A stretch of 64,000 nucleotides of DNA, from contig NOKP01000001.1 in NCBI GenBank assembly GCA_002682825.1, positions 1,452,464-1,516,463 of the forward strand, given 5' to 3'. A model generated the notes under the pieces. That model was not told where the DNA came from. It searched no databases and saw nothing but the letters and a program-made list of their open reading frames with translations. This DNA is from Neonectria sp. B-13. Lineage: Eukaryota > Ascomycota > Sordariomycetes > Hypocreales > Nectriaceae. This document shows, in pieces, positions 22,598 to 34,572 of this stretch. The first letter of the stretch is position 1. Each line of letters opens with the position of its first letter. The position numbers and the translations under genes are program-made.

Positions 22598-25500
22598 ATG
22601 GGTGTAAGACAACACCACGACGCGACCTCCCTCACCGCGACGCTGACCACGGCCTTGCTGCCCTCTAGCCCAAAGCTGCCCAGTACATCAGCCAGCTCGA
22701 TCATGCCCGCTGCGACGGCAACTGGGATGTCGTCCCAGAGCTGGTCCGCAAGGTCCGCAAGCATGCTCCAGACAGGTCCTGTACGATGACCCAACCCTCC
22801 AGCCCTACGATGCCGGCCGTCTAGCTGCAGCCTTCATAAACTCAGAACTGACCTCATGTCTTGCCAGGCCTTGCCTTGACCGCCGAGACCGAATGCGCCA
22901 TTACCAAGACGACCAATGCCGCCTCTGCAGGCCCCGACGCCAGACCTCAAACCGCTCGACCACCCACCGCCATTGCCATCCCAGACATCGACTTCGCGAA
23001 TCAGCTCCCCAGGCTTCTCCAGTCCATCGATGAGGAAACATCATACCCAGACGACAGGTTCCAGGCCCAAGTGTGCCTTGGTTGGCTGCATTGGGTCCTG
23101 GGGGAATACGATCTTGCCGCCGCTCATCTGCCCGCGCTCCCCCAGCCGGAGGACGGTCAAGTCAACCCTGCTGACAAGAGCGCAGAATGGTCCAGTGTCT
23201 GCGCCCTCAAGGCCGCCTACCTCAAGGCTAACTGTCTGGCCCGTGGTAGTGAGCTGAAGCAAGCTCTTGCTACTTTTCGAGCTGGCTTGCCGTCTCTCGG
23301 ACGTATATGGGCAGACCAGGCCATTGGGCGGCAGCTGCGCTATTGGGCTGAGTTGTTCCTGACCGAGTTTTGCATGCTCTCAAGCCAAGCACTCCAGGAG
23401 AATGAGACGTCACTGGCCGAAGCCGAATCCATGGCTTGTTACCGCTCCTGGGTCAGGTTTTGGGACGTCATGGCCGCGCCCGTCACAGGTGGCTTCGGTT
23501 TCAAGGGCTCTGTACCGAGGCGGAGGATATGGAACGAGTACTACCTCGCCCTGTCGCAAATCCTCGAGTTCGATCTATCATTTCCTACCGGATTTGTGAG
23601 CAACCCGAACGGCGATCTTTCGACACGAGCCCAGTTGAGAGTGGAGCTCAAGCATGTCGAGGCGGCCTACCAAGCCCTCCTCCTCAGTGAGACCAGCTTT
23701 CCCCGGGCCGATGAAGAGCGTCAAGAGGTCGAGGAATTCGTTCAACAGGTGGTCAAGAACTGGTCTATTCTCTGTGGGCGAGGGTGGAAGGAGCAAGACC
23801 TCGGCCCGGGCGGTCGAGCCAGTCTGAGTCGCGGGATCCTTGACACCCTCTACAGCGCGGCGACTAAGACCTATCACTCAACGGCGATTCTGAGATATCT
23901 CTTTGTCGTTCATTTGTCGGTGGCTGAATTCGATCTCGCCTTCAAAGCATTCGACTCTTACCTCGAAATTGTCAAGAAGGGCAAGGCTCGTGTTGACAAG
24001 ACAGGCCATCTGGAGCCAAGCCTTGACGACGATGCAACCGTTCTTGAGACAATTGCGCAATGCATCATTGCCCTTTGTAGATACGGACAGCGACCTTCTG
24101 CAGAGAAGGCACGCCAGTTGGCGGCAGAGTTGGAGGACTGGCTAGCCAAGCTCCCACAACCTGGCTCCCAAGACAATGCTACGCCAATGATAGCGGAGGG
24201 ATCAAGCGTGATACACTCACCCGTCCCCCCTCACGTCGTTGCTCAGGCCTGGCAAGCCATTGGACTGTCACATGCCCACTGGTCAAGGATGACGTACGAA
24301 GCCGCCTCGCGGACTGAGATTCAGACCAAGGCTATCCGATGTCTTCGCAGATCTTTAGCGCCAGAGTTCGGTCGCGCAAAGGACATCCGGAGTTTCTTTG
24401 CACTTGGCTTGCTGTTGGCCGAGCGGAGAGAATTGACAGCCGCGATCGAGATAGTGAAGTCGGCCTTAACGGTGGCGAGGGACCAGGGCGAGCACTACAG
24501 CCTGTTTCACGGACCATACTGGCAAGAGCGCTCCCTTATCCCGGTGTGGCATCTTCTTGCACTCCTCCTGAGTGCGAGACAGGACTATACTATGGCGGCG
24601 AGGGCCTGTGAAGGCGCATTGGAGCAGTTTAAGAGCCTCTCCGTCCTTTTTGGAAAGACGGACCAGTCCTTCAGGAGCGAGCATTTGAAGGAGGCTGAAT
24701 CTAAGACCACGGCACCCAACTCGCGAGGTTTGGTGGACGACATGGATGACGCAGAGAAGGAGAGCATTCTTGAGGTCAAGATGACACAGCTTGCCCTGGT
24801 TGAGCTTCTTGAAGGCCCCGACATTGCCGTCAATGCCAGCTTCGAACTACTGACATTGTTCTCGAGGCTTTTCGGCAACGTCACTGCGCAACCTTCGTTG
24901 CACCCACCAAAGGCGACGGAACCTCCCAAGACGTCTGGTACCCTCAGAAGCATCAAGGGGAGCATTTTTGGGCACCACGATAGATCGAGACCACCGACTA
25001 GACAAGTTTACACCTCCATGTCAAGCGATAGGTCGACAATCATGCCTTCCCGACCAGCAACCGCAACCACCGCCAGAAGCTCTGCTCCGACGATCCAAGT
25101 CACTGCGGAGAATGGATCCATGTCTGAGCTCTCACGGCCAAGGACGTCGGCCTCGTCTCTCCGGAATAGGCCAGGGCGAAGCAACAGTCTCAAGAAGCGG
25201 GATAGAAGCAAAAGCCGGACAAGGGCGCCGAGCGTTGGGTCTGTTGCGAACCAACCGACAGTCGTTGACGGCGAGGTCTTCTTCCCCATGGGCGGCGACG
25301 AGCCTGAGCAGACGGATTTCTTCACCTTTTCCAGCAAACGGCAGTCATCGAGAACTTCCTCCTTCTCCCGATCGCGGCCTCCGTCGCACCTCTCCCATCT
25401 CTTCAACCCTTCCAAGTCAACAGGCTTATCCGAGATGTCTACTAGGGACAATCTCAACACTTCTACCAACCAACTGCCCCTGATCCAGTTCCCCAAGGAC

Positions 25501-26382
25501 AAGGAAAGAGCCCAGAGAATGACCAACCTTTTCAGGATCTGGCTTATGATCGCCGGCTTCTACCGCCGAGCTGGCATGAACGAGGATTGCAAGGGGGCCA
25601 TTACCGAGGCGCAGCGACTCGTCCAGAGCCTCGAGTCCGATTCAGCTAGAGATCCGTCTGGCTCGGGAAGCCTGAGATCCCTCGGCTGGGCTGAGCGCAA
25701 GAGCGTGGAGGACCTATGGGGTGACTTGTGGTCAGAGGTAAATATTTCTCTCTATACACTTGGTACGAGTGATGGCTAATGTGCAATATAGTTGGGAGAG
25801 TTGGCTCTCGCCAAGCAGGCCCCTTACGCGGCCCGGTCAGACTTTGAGACTGCCTTGACGCATACTCCCAACCACCCCTCCGCTATCGTCGGCCTCTCGA
25901 ACATCCTGCTGGACGTCTATAGTGAGAAGATGCTGCCACCCCCAGTTATCCCGCCACTGGAGGACATTGTCCCCCTCTCGACTAAGAGCAACCGCTCAGG
26001 GTCCAGCCCCCACGGCGTCTCAGCCCTCCCTTCCACCCCCTTGGGTCTCGGCTCTTCAACACCCAAGTCCACCTCTTCGGTCAACAACCGCACGACCTCT
26101 GCGCTGCAGGATGACGAACTCCCCGAAGCCTACAAGGCGACTCGCCTGCCCCTTGTCGACCGTCTTGCTGCCCGTGACCGGGCGTACGGCCTCCTCTCCA
26201 CGCTTACCAAGCTCGGCTCTAGCTGGAACAATTCCGAGGCCTGGTTCGCCCTCGCCCGCGCTCACGAGGAGAGCGGGCAGCCGGACAAGGCCAAGGAGGT
26301 GCTCTGGTGGTGCGTTGAGCTCGAGGAGGGCACCGGTATACGCGACTGGCGCTGCCTCAGCGGCGGCGGCTACATGATTTAA
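22598..26382 (+). CDS. YPP1: TPR scaffold, YPP1/TTC7-like
   Basis: Four exons, 22598..22603, 22669..22780, 22868..25737 and 25792..26382; 1192 residues. Exon 1 is only ATGGGT, cut by GTAAGA; exon 2 encodes PKAAQYISQLDHARCDGNWDVVPEL and KVRKHAPDRSC; exon 3 continues LALTAETECAI. All phases agree. The protein is mostly helical repeats, with TPR-like pairs at about 100-180, 300-420, 470-560 and at the C-terminus (ALAKQAPYAARSDFETAL, WFALARAHEESGQPDKAKEVLWW). A Ser/Arg-rich, disordered insert of some 200 residues sits at about 700-880. The family includes yeast Ypp1, which with Efr3 anchors the PI4-kinase Stt4 at the plasma membrane; related fungal proteins are also called filamentation protein Rhf1. 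The membership is from recalled sequence and should be confirmed by profile search. Confidence 0.82.
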
Positions 26383-27285
26383 GCGGCCAGAGGGTGTTTG
26401 TTGTCGGGATTTTGTTATGTTCCTCCTTGGCTACTTACGACAAGGGGAGCGATAGAAGAGCGGGTATTTTTTGACGGTGGGATATTTGGCATGTTGTAAT
26501 AAGCCCGCACTTGCATGTTTTAATTATTCTTACGCAGTTGATATAGCTGTGGTGTTGTGCCGGAGATGTTTCGATACCTTTGTTGAGCTGACACGGGTTG
26601 TTCAAGATAGGCTAGAAGTGTATTGCATCGCCGATTAATTCAACATAATATGTTTAGGGAGCATGACTTGGGTGTCTCATAACGGTTCTTACTGCATTGC
26701 CTAAAGCTTCACTTCTCATCTAGGGCGATGGCCCGTATACTTAATGTTTTAATGCCTAGTGCCTCATACTCGATGCCACATGCCTGATACATCATACCTA
26801 ACGCTTTGGTATCTGAGGCTCTAATAACCTGCGGCCTAATGCCGTTCGGAGATCTAAAGGACTTTGGTATTGGGTGTTGAGATGTGATGCTAGCCAGTCG
26901 AGATGAAGGAACCAGGATAACCAAGGTGGTCGAGCCTCCGAGGATCGGGATCTCGGGCGTGCCCTTCTTCAAAACAGTCGTCAACGGTCGGCCAGCACAG
27001 GGCGAGAGTGGTCGTTATCGTCATCTTCTTGGTGTGCTCGACGAGATGCGGCTTGCGTCGGGTCGGGGGTGACATGCTCAATGGGATATAACTCTATGGC
27101 ATAATGGCGAAGAGGGTGTCCAGCTGGCGGGCTTTATGGTGCTGTATATTTATACTCTTAGCGGCGTTTGGTACTTGATATTGACGATTTCCTCTGATAG
27201 GAACATTTGGCGTTCTCAAACGAGAATGCTACCATGCCCATCTCTCCTGACAGTGTTCCGGCGTACATCGGGTGTAGGTTGGCGA
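26383..27285. other. Spacer with gene debris
   Basis: 3' flank of the YPP1-like gene, then a decayed partial copy of the neighbouring minus-strand gene (see 26955-27035). At 27158-27390 a minus-strand frame (for example EAFSYNHAFASQVTLQWASS and ANLHPMYAGTLSGEMGMVAF) reads like protein but is out of frame with the exon just upstream. Confidence 0.5.
26955..27035 (-). pseudogene. Decayed partial copy of the 27286-28160 gene
   Basis: Minus-strand translation LALCWPTVDDCFEEGHARDP matches LALCWATVDACLAEGHAWQ in the adjacent gene. At DNA level about three quarters of some 75 bp agree between about 26957-27030 and 27665-27740. No start, stop or splice signals make it a gene on its own. Confidence 0.55.
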
Positions 27286-28160
27286 TTACACTGATCGTGG
27301 ACTCGTCTTTATTGCAGCCGTCTTTACTGCTGGCCCATTGCAGTGTGACCTGGCTCGCAAAGGCATGGTTGTAGCTAAAAGCTTCTTGGAGCATGGGGAC
27401 ATCGCATTGGCCGGAAGGACGGGTGTCAGCCTGTCCTTCTCGAACTCGAACGCTATCATGCACTGCTTGTCTTTAGAAACGAAAAGATCTCCAACATCGG
27501 AGGCAAGCTGCCTTCTCTCGGTGCCTTCAGGCACGAACACAACACTAGGGCACAGAAGCCAACTTCAGAGATTTGACAGGTTAGGCTCTCGGAGCGACAC
27601 ACGCACCACAGGCCGTATCGGTCCTCCACCGCCGACGCACCGTTGCAATCAGGGTCGCGTTGCCAGGCGTGCCCTTCTGCGAGGCACGCGTCAACGGTTG
27701 CCCAGCACAGGGCGAGGGTCGCCGCCGTCGTCAACTCCTCTTCGACGGTGTTGGTTGCACCGGGGTGCCGGCCGGACGCCCATGACCGGAGGGATCTAAA
27801 CGTCGATGCCAGTACCGGGGGGGAGGTTCGCTTCCGCATCAGCTGGAGTTGGAACCCGTCTTCGTCCGCGCGGACGAAGAACGTGCGAACCTCCTCCCAA
27901 TCCTCTGGGAGGTCGATGTCCATCTTGTCGTCGGGCGTTGGTGTAGGGGGATGCTCGGCTTTGGTGATTCTGACGGGCGGCAGCTCTGAGATGGGGTTGA
28001 CGATGAGCATGTCGACCAGATCAACAAAGGCTTGTCTCCATGATTCACGGGTGTCAATAGCGTGCGCAGGACCGCTACAACACGCAATGGTATACGATTC
28101 CACATTCGGGGATGAAGGATCGATGCCCAACAGTAGCGGGAGGTAGTCGAAGGAGAGCAT
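27286..28160 (-). CDS. Hypothetical lineage-specific protein
   Basis: Proposed model complement(27286..27544, 27608?..28160), exon 1 ending at 27607 or 27608 by the donor GTGCGT; the intron (branch GCCTAACC, acceptor GCCCTAG) joins ...EDRYGLC to VVFVPEGTERRQLASDVGDL in frame. First in-frame ATG is at 28160 (MLSFDYLPLLLGID); the frame is open further upstream to about 28316, so a 5' exon may be missing. The product is mixed in composition with an acidic DKMDIDLPEDWEEV segment, LALCWATVDACLAEGHAW and FVSKDKQCMIAFEFEKDR. I do not recognise a family. Its neighbours (decayed copy, HeLo-like gene, AT-rich spacer) suggest an accessory locus. A frameshift or missed intron near 27400 is possible, because another frame looks coding after that point. 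Confidence 0.4.
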
Positions 28161-28921
28161 ATCGATAGTTAAGTTGCTATCCTCTGGCTTCGGGGAATCG
28201 TTAGGAACGAGTGGCCTATCTTGCGCTGGATATATATAGTTGGCGAATGCTTCGGTGCGTTGCCCTCCACAAGGTGATGCAGTTGTCCAGTTCGTGGTCA
28301 AGATGATAGCCACGAGCTACCATATATAGGGATTTCAACTCGTCGAGTCGACAACCTTGGGATTCTAACCCATGGTGTTTTGGGGTTGCCGAGACACCAC
28401 GTCTGGTTATTTCATCAACCATCCGCCATGGACGATGGTCTTCGTGAGAGAGGCAGTGGTGGTATGGCTTGGGGATATAGAAGATGTGAGGTAGAAAGGT
28501 GTAGGTTGCGAATGAAGTTAGGTCGCTTGGGAGGCATCTGCCAGTATTTATAGTGCGGTGCTGCCAACTCCCCTGTGAGTCAGTGTTGACTGGTTCGCTT
28601 TTGTGCGAGCTCCCGTAGTTAGCAAACAGCATACATAAGCTGCCTGTTTGACTGATTGCGCAAATAGTTGCGGCGTGTTTGTAAGGAGCCTGCATTAGGA
28701 ACTTGCTTCCATCGAGATCCCCAAAGTCGCAATCAACTTCAGGTGTGGCCAGGGAATTGTACGCTGAGTGATGTACCAGACGTAACAATGGCAAACAAAG
28801 TATTATTGGCTCTCTAACAACACCGCCAACTCCAATCCCTTTCCGACAAACCCCATCCCATACTGCTGGCAACTCAAAACCTTGTCAACCTCGTGAAGAA
28901 AACGCAGGCCTGTGACTGATT
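28161..28921. other. Spacer upstream of the hypothetical gene
   Basis: A minus-strand ORF at 28216-28872 partly reads like protein (VDEITRRGVSATPKHHG, ELKSLYMVARGYHLD), so it may contain a 5' exon of the 27286-28160 gene, but I found no splice pair that joins them in frame. Confidence 0.4.
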
Positions 28922-31694
28922 TTATTTCGTATCACCGAAGCTGTGAGACCCATAATCGTCCCAGGGGTTGTCAAACAGCTCGCCGTTCTGTGACGTGGAA
29001 ACTTGGCGAGGATCATAGTCAGTACACGGTGAGGATTCTGATGAGCGCCCTTGGCACTCAATCTCACCTGCAGTTTCCTGATAGAAGTCGCGGGGCCGGG
29101 ATTCTTGCATTGTGACATCTTCGGAAATGTGCTGATTCGATTTCCCAAAGGGTTCTTCGTCTGAGGAGACTGATCCAGAAAGGACTGGGGCGACTGAGAA
29201 CAAGTCTGCGCGTTCTTGGGTGACTTCCTCGTCAGCATCTTCGAGTTCTCCCTCCGACGCCGAGGAATTGCTCTCGGTGTCATAGTCGCAATCATTTTGG
29301 AGTCGACAGTACTCGGACAAGCATATGGGTGGATATTGTCGCTCGATTGTGTCGGCACTTGTCGGCCATGTTGCGTCGTCCCAATACGGGCACCGATGTT
29401 CTTGACCTCTCCAGAGCTGTTCGAAATCTTGACGAGTATAACCCTCGGTATAGTGCGCGCTCCGGGGAAAGTCTTTTCTGAAATACATGATATCATAGTC
29501 GCAAGCATCGAGCGCGGCATCCCAAACGTCTCCGAAATACGAGCCCAGTATACTCCTCTGGGGGCAGTCCTCCCGGCATGTTTCTTCATATGCCACACTT
29601 GAAACAGACCCTACCCCATAACTCACAGCATTGACATCTGCCCCCTGACGGATGAAGAATATCAAGATTTCTTTCCAACCAACGTTGAAAGTAAAGGGGG
29701 GATGCAGAAAGAAGATGTGCAAACAAATCAAGCCGGCGTCATCAGTATCGTGGATGCTGCAGCCTCTGTCTAGCAGAACGCCAAGCATTTGAATTTGTGA
29801 CTCTGGATCACACCACCTGGACGGCACACAAGTAAATAAGAAAGGAGTTCTTCCACTTTCGTCTCTTGAATCCGAGATATCGAAGTAACAACTGGTAGTC
29901 AATATTTGGTGAAGAGTAGTTTTGTGTTTGTCGAAGTTAGAACTGCTACATGGCCGTGGCTTCAGGTGAGTTCTTGCACAAAGTGCATCCCGCCATGGCG
30001 CATAAACTATGACGCTTATCCTATTTCGAGAGGAGATGGTGGGGTCGGCGCCAGCTTCCAAGAGAACCTGGAGTGTTTCCTTTTTACCATGAATGAGGGT
30101 CAAGTGCAAAGGAGTTCTAATACGATCCTGTGATCAGCATCTTTTCTTACATTGGAAATTTGATGGGTTTCTATAGGTAGACGTACGGTAGGCTCATTTG
30201 GCTGCAAGCAATCTCATCCACGTCCAAGCCGTTTTGAATCAAGAACTGACACATAGCAGGATGATTGATTGCATGCTTCAGAGAGATTCCGGTACGATGT
30301 GAGCCATGGTTAATTCTTTATAACAACGGGACAATTCGATAGTATACTAACATGGAGCAAAGACCATCCATTGGTATCATGATCATGAAGACTTCCCTTG
30401 CCTTTAGCGACCAGAGACATCAAATCTTCGATTTTGCCGTCAGAAGCGAGTCCGAAGATCAGTGAATGTTTTGGAACAATGTTGACCACGGAAATGCGCG
30501 GTGACATACTTGCGAAGCTGTCGAAAAGTATCTGGCTTTGGTTTACAGAAACCGCGATCATGGAACGAGAGTTGTTCGGCTTGAACATGAGTGTAGCAGC
30601 AAAGTCTTTATTGCTCTTCTCAACGTCATGTTGATGACCACCTCTCAAGTACCTGCGCCGTCGCTTAACGGTTGAAACAGTAAGTACGCCGTCGCCAAGG
30701 TCAATGGCTTTTCGCTTCCGGTCTTGCTTGATGATGGTCCCTTGCGGAATGGCGTTGGTGAACCCTAATCGAGCTACGCAAAGTGAGTCTCCCTGATGTG
30801 CTTTGAAACACGTAGATCAACCTTACCTTTCTGATTAATGGCTACCGACGGAGCGGACAATATTAGGTTCGTGGCTAGCTTCAGCTCTCTCCAGACGTTC
30901 TCTTCTGTCTCATCTGGGTATCTTCTTGGGGGTTTAGGCGTTGGCGTTTCAGGGTTCGGTCCAGCTTCAATCTTCTGCGCGGAGACCAAGAGAGTTTCGA
31001 GGTCTTGTATGAGCTGCTCTGCATCCTCAGAATCGATTGTGCACTCCTTCTCTGCCACCGACTGCATCAGACGAGTGATACTCTCCTCGAGCGCCGTGTC
31101 GACAGGCGGAGGCTGTTCCGAAGCCTCGTCGTCGACTACCATCATATTTGAACTCATCAAAGTTTCATTCGGCTGAGGTTCGGGTGCTCTGGATTGATGA
31201 AGCGCAGCCACATCGCCTTTGAGCTGTTGAAGCAGGCTGAGGATCTCGGAAGACTGTGTTGTTGATAGGGAGAGCTGTGTGGTCTGGGCCAGATTGAGGC
31301 GGAAACTGAGTAGCAAAACATGGCCCTTGATGATATTTCGCATTTGCTCAAAGTCCTTGTCACTTAAGGACGTCTTGATTCGCCTCCAGAGTCTGCCGCT
31401 GCGACAATCGGCACCAGAAAGATTGAGGCGCCGCAGTCTTGCTTCGAACACGGCAACGTCGTCGGCGCATCTCTTCGCCAGGCTTGCCATTTCGGTCATG
31501 TCTGTTTCGCTTCCAAAGCCAACCTGCGATAGTCGGTCCAAAATGCCCTGTAGCTGCACGACGTCGTCGCTGAGCCTTTGGACGCTTTTGGGTCCGTCCT
31601 TGACTGCCGACAGCACATTGTGAATAGTCTTTGCGGATGCCAACGCCAGGCCTAGAAAGGTGATCACGCTTGCGCCCGCACTCAGAGGATCCAT
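28922..31694 (-). CDS. HeLo-like N-terminal domain plus ankyrin repeats
   Basis: Four exons assembled by hand, complement(28922..30116, 30187..30275, 30352..30773, 30827..31694); 857 residues; introns of 49-76 nt, all GT-AG, phases consistent. The N-terminus (MDPLSAGASVITFLGLALAS, then NVLSAVKDGPKSVQRLSDDV) is the Helo_like_N/fungal STAND N-terminal domain, helical over about 200 residues. A disordered acidic linker follows (about 210-290) and a basic patch (KQDRKRKAIDLGDG, VKRRRRYLRGG). Ankyrin-type repeats begin at about 385: GKIEDLMSLVAKGKG, NGWSLLHHAINHPAMCQFLI, TPLHLTLIHGKKETLQVLLE, then divergent ones (GRTPFLFTCV, GLICLHIFFL, ILIFFIRQGADVNAV). The C-terminal 170 residues are acidic and Ser-rich. 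HeLo-like domains head fungal NLRs that trigger regulated cell death or incompatibility; no NACHT/NB-ARC P-loop is present here. Function is an inference. Confidence 0.78.
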
Positions 31695-33907
31695 GATGGG
31701 TTGCTGACGGTTTCGAAGGACCTTGGGCGAACGGGTCGTTGCGCAAAGCAAGTCAGTGGGAAGAAGTATGTGGAGTAGAAGACGAGAAAGCAGGGCAATA
31801 CGAGGAGTAAGGCTTAGACTACCTGGCGACCAGCGATTGGCTTGCACATTGGGCTGGGTTGTTGTCGGTGGCTGGTTGTCTGTGTCTCTTTCACTTGTAC
31901 TAAGGTACGCTGTATTAAGTAGCAACATCCCAGCTACAGTTCGTAGAGCCTTGTTAAGAGAATGTACAGTGTACTTAGCAAGTGCATGGGTAGTGAGGCT
32001 GAGTGAGATTTGGTGGCTGTACTCACTGTTGGGCATCCACAGAGTATCGGAAATCAGGCTCAGCGCCGAGACACATTGACAAAGAAAGCCCGAAAAGGCA
32101 GGGTGCTAAGGCAGAGTGACCAGGCAGAGTGACCAGGCAGAGTGACCAGGCAGAGTTACAAGGCAGATTGCAAAACCACCAAGCCATGCAGGCATTGTGC
32201 GGGGAAACACTGCCCAAGACACAGTCCTGTAAGAGACACTCCACTGCAAAGCGCTGCGTTTCTATCGTTTTTTTTTAAACCCAAATCAGTTAAGGAGAAT
32301 AAGTCGTGATTTGCAGCAGGTGCAGTGATCGGGAAAGCGTTCATTGTCAGGCCTCGATTCTCGACATAGATAATACCGACGACTTTCTTTTGGTACTTGA
32401 GTCTAAATAGCTTTCCGTAAACCTACCAACCAGCCACGAAGCTGATCTAGTCATTTGTAAATATATTATAAAAGAATAAAACTCACAACGCTTGGATACC
32501 TTGGCGACGAGCGCTCGTGTGGTCGGCGTCGGCGTCGGTATCAAGAAGTTACAAAGTTGTCCGTGTGCTTCGTACGCTGCCTTGCCCGGAATTAACGGCG
32601 AGGATGGAGCAAACATCGACGTGCACCGATATCCGCTCTTAATAACAAAAGCAGCCTGTCAATGCTTTTCTGAGATATGTAAGGAAGGCAGCCATGAAGG
32701 ACTGGCGCGAGGCCTGACTTTGATTGTGGCGAATGAAGGTAGTGAAGCACACTGGCGACGAACCAATCAAGAGGATGTCCATCAATGCAGCTACTATCAT
32801 GATCTGCGACTCTTCAAACAAGGCTGGGAGACTAGAGGACATAGTATGGAACTGAAGGATTGAATAACTGAAAGACTGGAGGATGGCACGATAGAAGCGC
32901 ATAGTTTCGAGGTTTGACTTACATTGCCTAGGCAGGCGTGGTTCTTTGTAAACTGACCAGTCCACTCCGATTCTAGTATAAACCCCCAACTACTCAAATT
33001 TCACTATAAAATCCTAACCACTTCCTACTAGCTATCAAGTCCTCACTACAAACCCTAAAATTATAGCTCAAGTCAAGTAGGATATGGCCACGCCTGCCTT
33101 AGTCTCTATAAAGTCTTGCCTCTACTTATGAGGTCTCGCAACTGTGCAAATGGATTGAGATCAATCAACGCAAATCGCGCCACAACCGAATCAGCCTTTG
33201 GCAAGGTAAAAAACCGAAGAAAAACCAATGCATGCTGAGATATTGCATTCTTCACGATCTACCATGTCTGCGTTAGTTCTCTACTATTCTGCTACTATTT
33301 TGCTGTACCAGAAGGTGCTGAAGGAACATCAGGTCTGTGCTGAACGAGACTGTGTCTCACTCGCTACCACCACAGATGCGGCTGTCTACCGATTAACCGC
33401 GCGTCTTTATGTAAGGTACTGCCAGATTACGAATCTGTATACCCGGTTAATAAACAACTCCTTGATGAGCAAGGTACTTACTTACAAGGGCACCTACGAT
33501 GTGTGTTGACGTAGAGAGCATGCCAGTGGCCATATTGAGGCTTCGGAGGGCACTCTTAACTGAAGTGGAACAAAGGCTCAACTATGTAGATCTCTCTTCC
33601 TGACAAGAAGTTATCCGAGCATGCACAGGCAGTCATTTAGTGTATATTTCTGCTAGAGAATGCATGTAAGTAGGTCCTTCGGAAATAAATATTTAGAGAT
33701 TTATACGTACAAAAATAGGTCGTGAAGCGCACAGACCACCACCCACTCACTGCTTCTGCCCCACCACGCCACATGTTTTCCACCATTCCCCAGTCCGCAT
33801 TACCTCAGCCTTGCAGCCCTGCGACAACGTCAATCCAAACCTCGGCCTTCTCCTCCAAGGACGCGACACCGCTGCGCAGCTTCTCGCCCGCCCAGCAGCT
33901 GCCCGCC
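31695..33907. other. 2.2-kb AT-rich spacer
   Basis: Upstream of the HeLo-like gene and of MED10. It contains a small tandem repeat (32107-32165) and AT-rich stretches at 32950-33110 and 33650-33720 with many TA and few CA/TG-preserving steps, as after old RIP, but no element ends are visible. ORFs (for example 33228-33509) lack support. Confidence 0.55.
32107..32165. repeat. 14-bp tandem repeat
   Basis: Four copies close to GCAGAGTGACCAG, with the last ones changing to GCAGAGTTACAAG. Confidence 0.85.
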
Positions 33908-34572
33908 ATGGCGCCCGTCGATCATGTAGATCACAATGCCCTTGAGCGTACGTTCCTTACCCTGTCGCAAAGCAGCTGCTTGGTGCTGACCAGGCTCGTC
34001 TTCTAGAAAAGCTCAAGGACATCATCCAGGACCTCTACCAGGTCATGGTCCAGGTCTCCACTTACGACTCCATGGGTCGCTCCAGCAGAGAGGTCCTCAC
34101 GAACGAGATGTACGTCCTTTGTCTCTGTGGCTCCTGTCTCTGCTTCATACCACTAACACTATACTCTTTCCCCCCCAGAAAAACCCTCTCTCGCTCCCTC
34201 CAAGCCCTCCACACCGCGGCCTCGCCGCCCAACAACCTCCCCGCCATCCCGCCCGAGCTGATCGAGTACGTCGAGAATGGCCGTAACCCGGACATCTACA
34301 CGCGCGAGTTTGTCGAGCTCGTCCGCCGAGGGAACCAGCTCATGCGCGGCAAGCTGAATGCCTTCGGCTCCTTCCGCGACGTCCTCGCCGAGCAGATGAC
34401 CGCCGCCATGCCCGAGTTGCGCGAGGACATCGCCCATGTTGTCGAGGCCACCGGTGGAGTCCCCCCCGGCCGCGCGGCAGACCAGCGGAATGGTAGCGCG
34501 CCTGGAGCTGCTGTCGCAGATGGTCTTCTGCCTGCCGGTGGTGGTGCGTCTACCGCTGCAATGTCTGGTTGA
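33908..34572 (+). CDS. MED10: Mediator complex subunit 10
   Basis: Three exons, 33908..33947, 34007..34109, 34179..34572; 178 residues. Exon 1 encodes MAPVDHVDHNALE, exon 2 QKLKDIIQDLYQVMVQVSTYDSM (split over residues), exon 3 continues KTLSRSLQALH. The Med10/Nut2 core is clear: DIIQDLYQVMVQV, then IPPELIEYVENGRNPDIYTR and EFVELVRRGNQLMRGK, followed by FGSFRDVLAEQM. The C-terminal 40 residues are Gly/Ala-rich. MED10 belongs to the Mediator middle module, which relays activator signals to RNA polymerase II in the nucleus. An upstream in-frame ATG at 33722 would add 62 low-complexity residues; the MAPVDHVDHN start fits the family better. Confidence 0.95.

Noticed and set aside
33228..33509. 93-codon ORF (MHAEILHSSRSTMSALVLYY...)
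   Set aside because: AT-rich context, no domain, no splice partners; likely chance.
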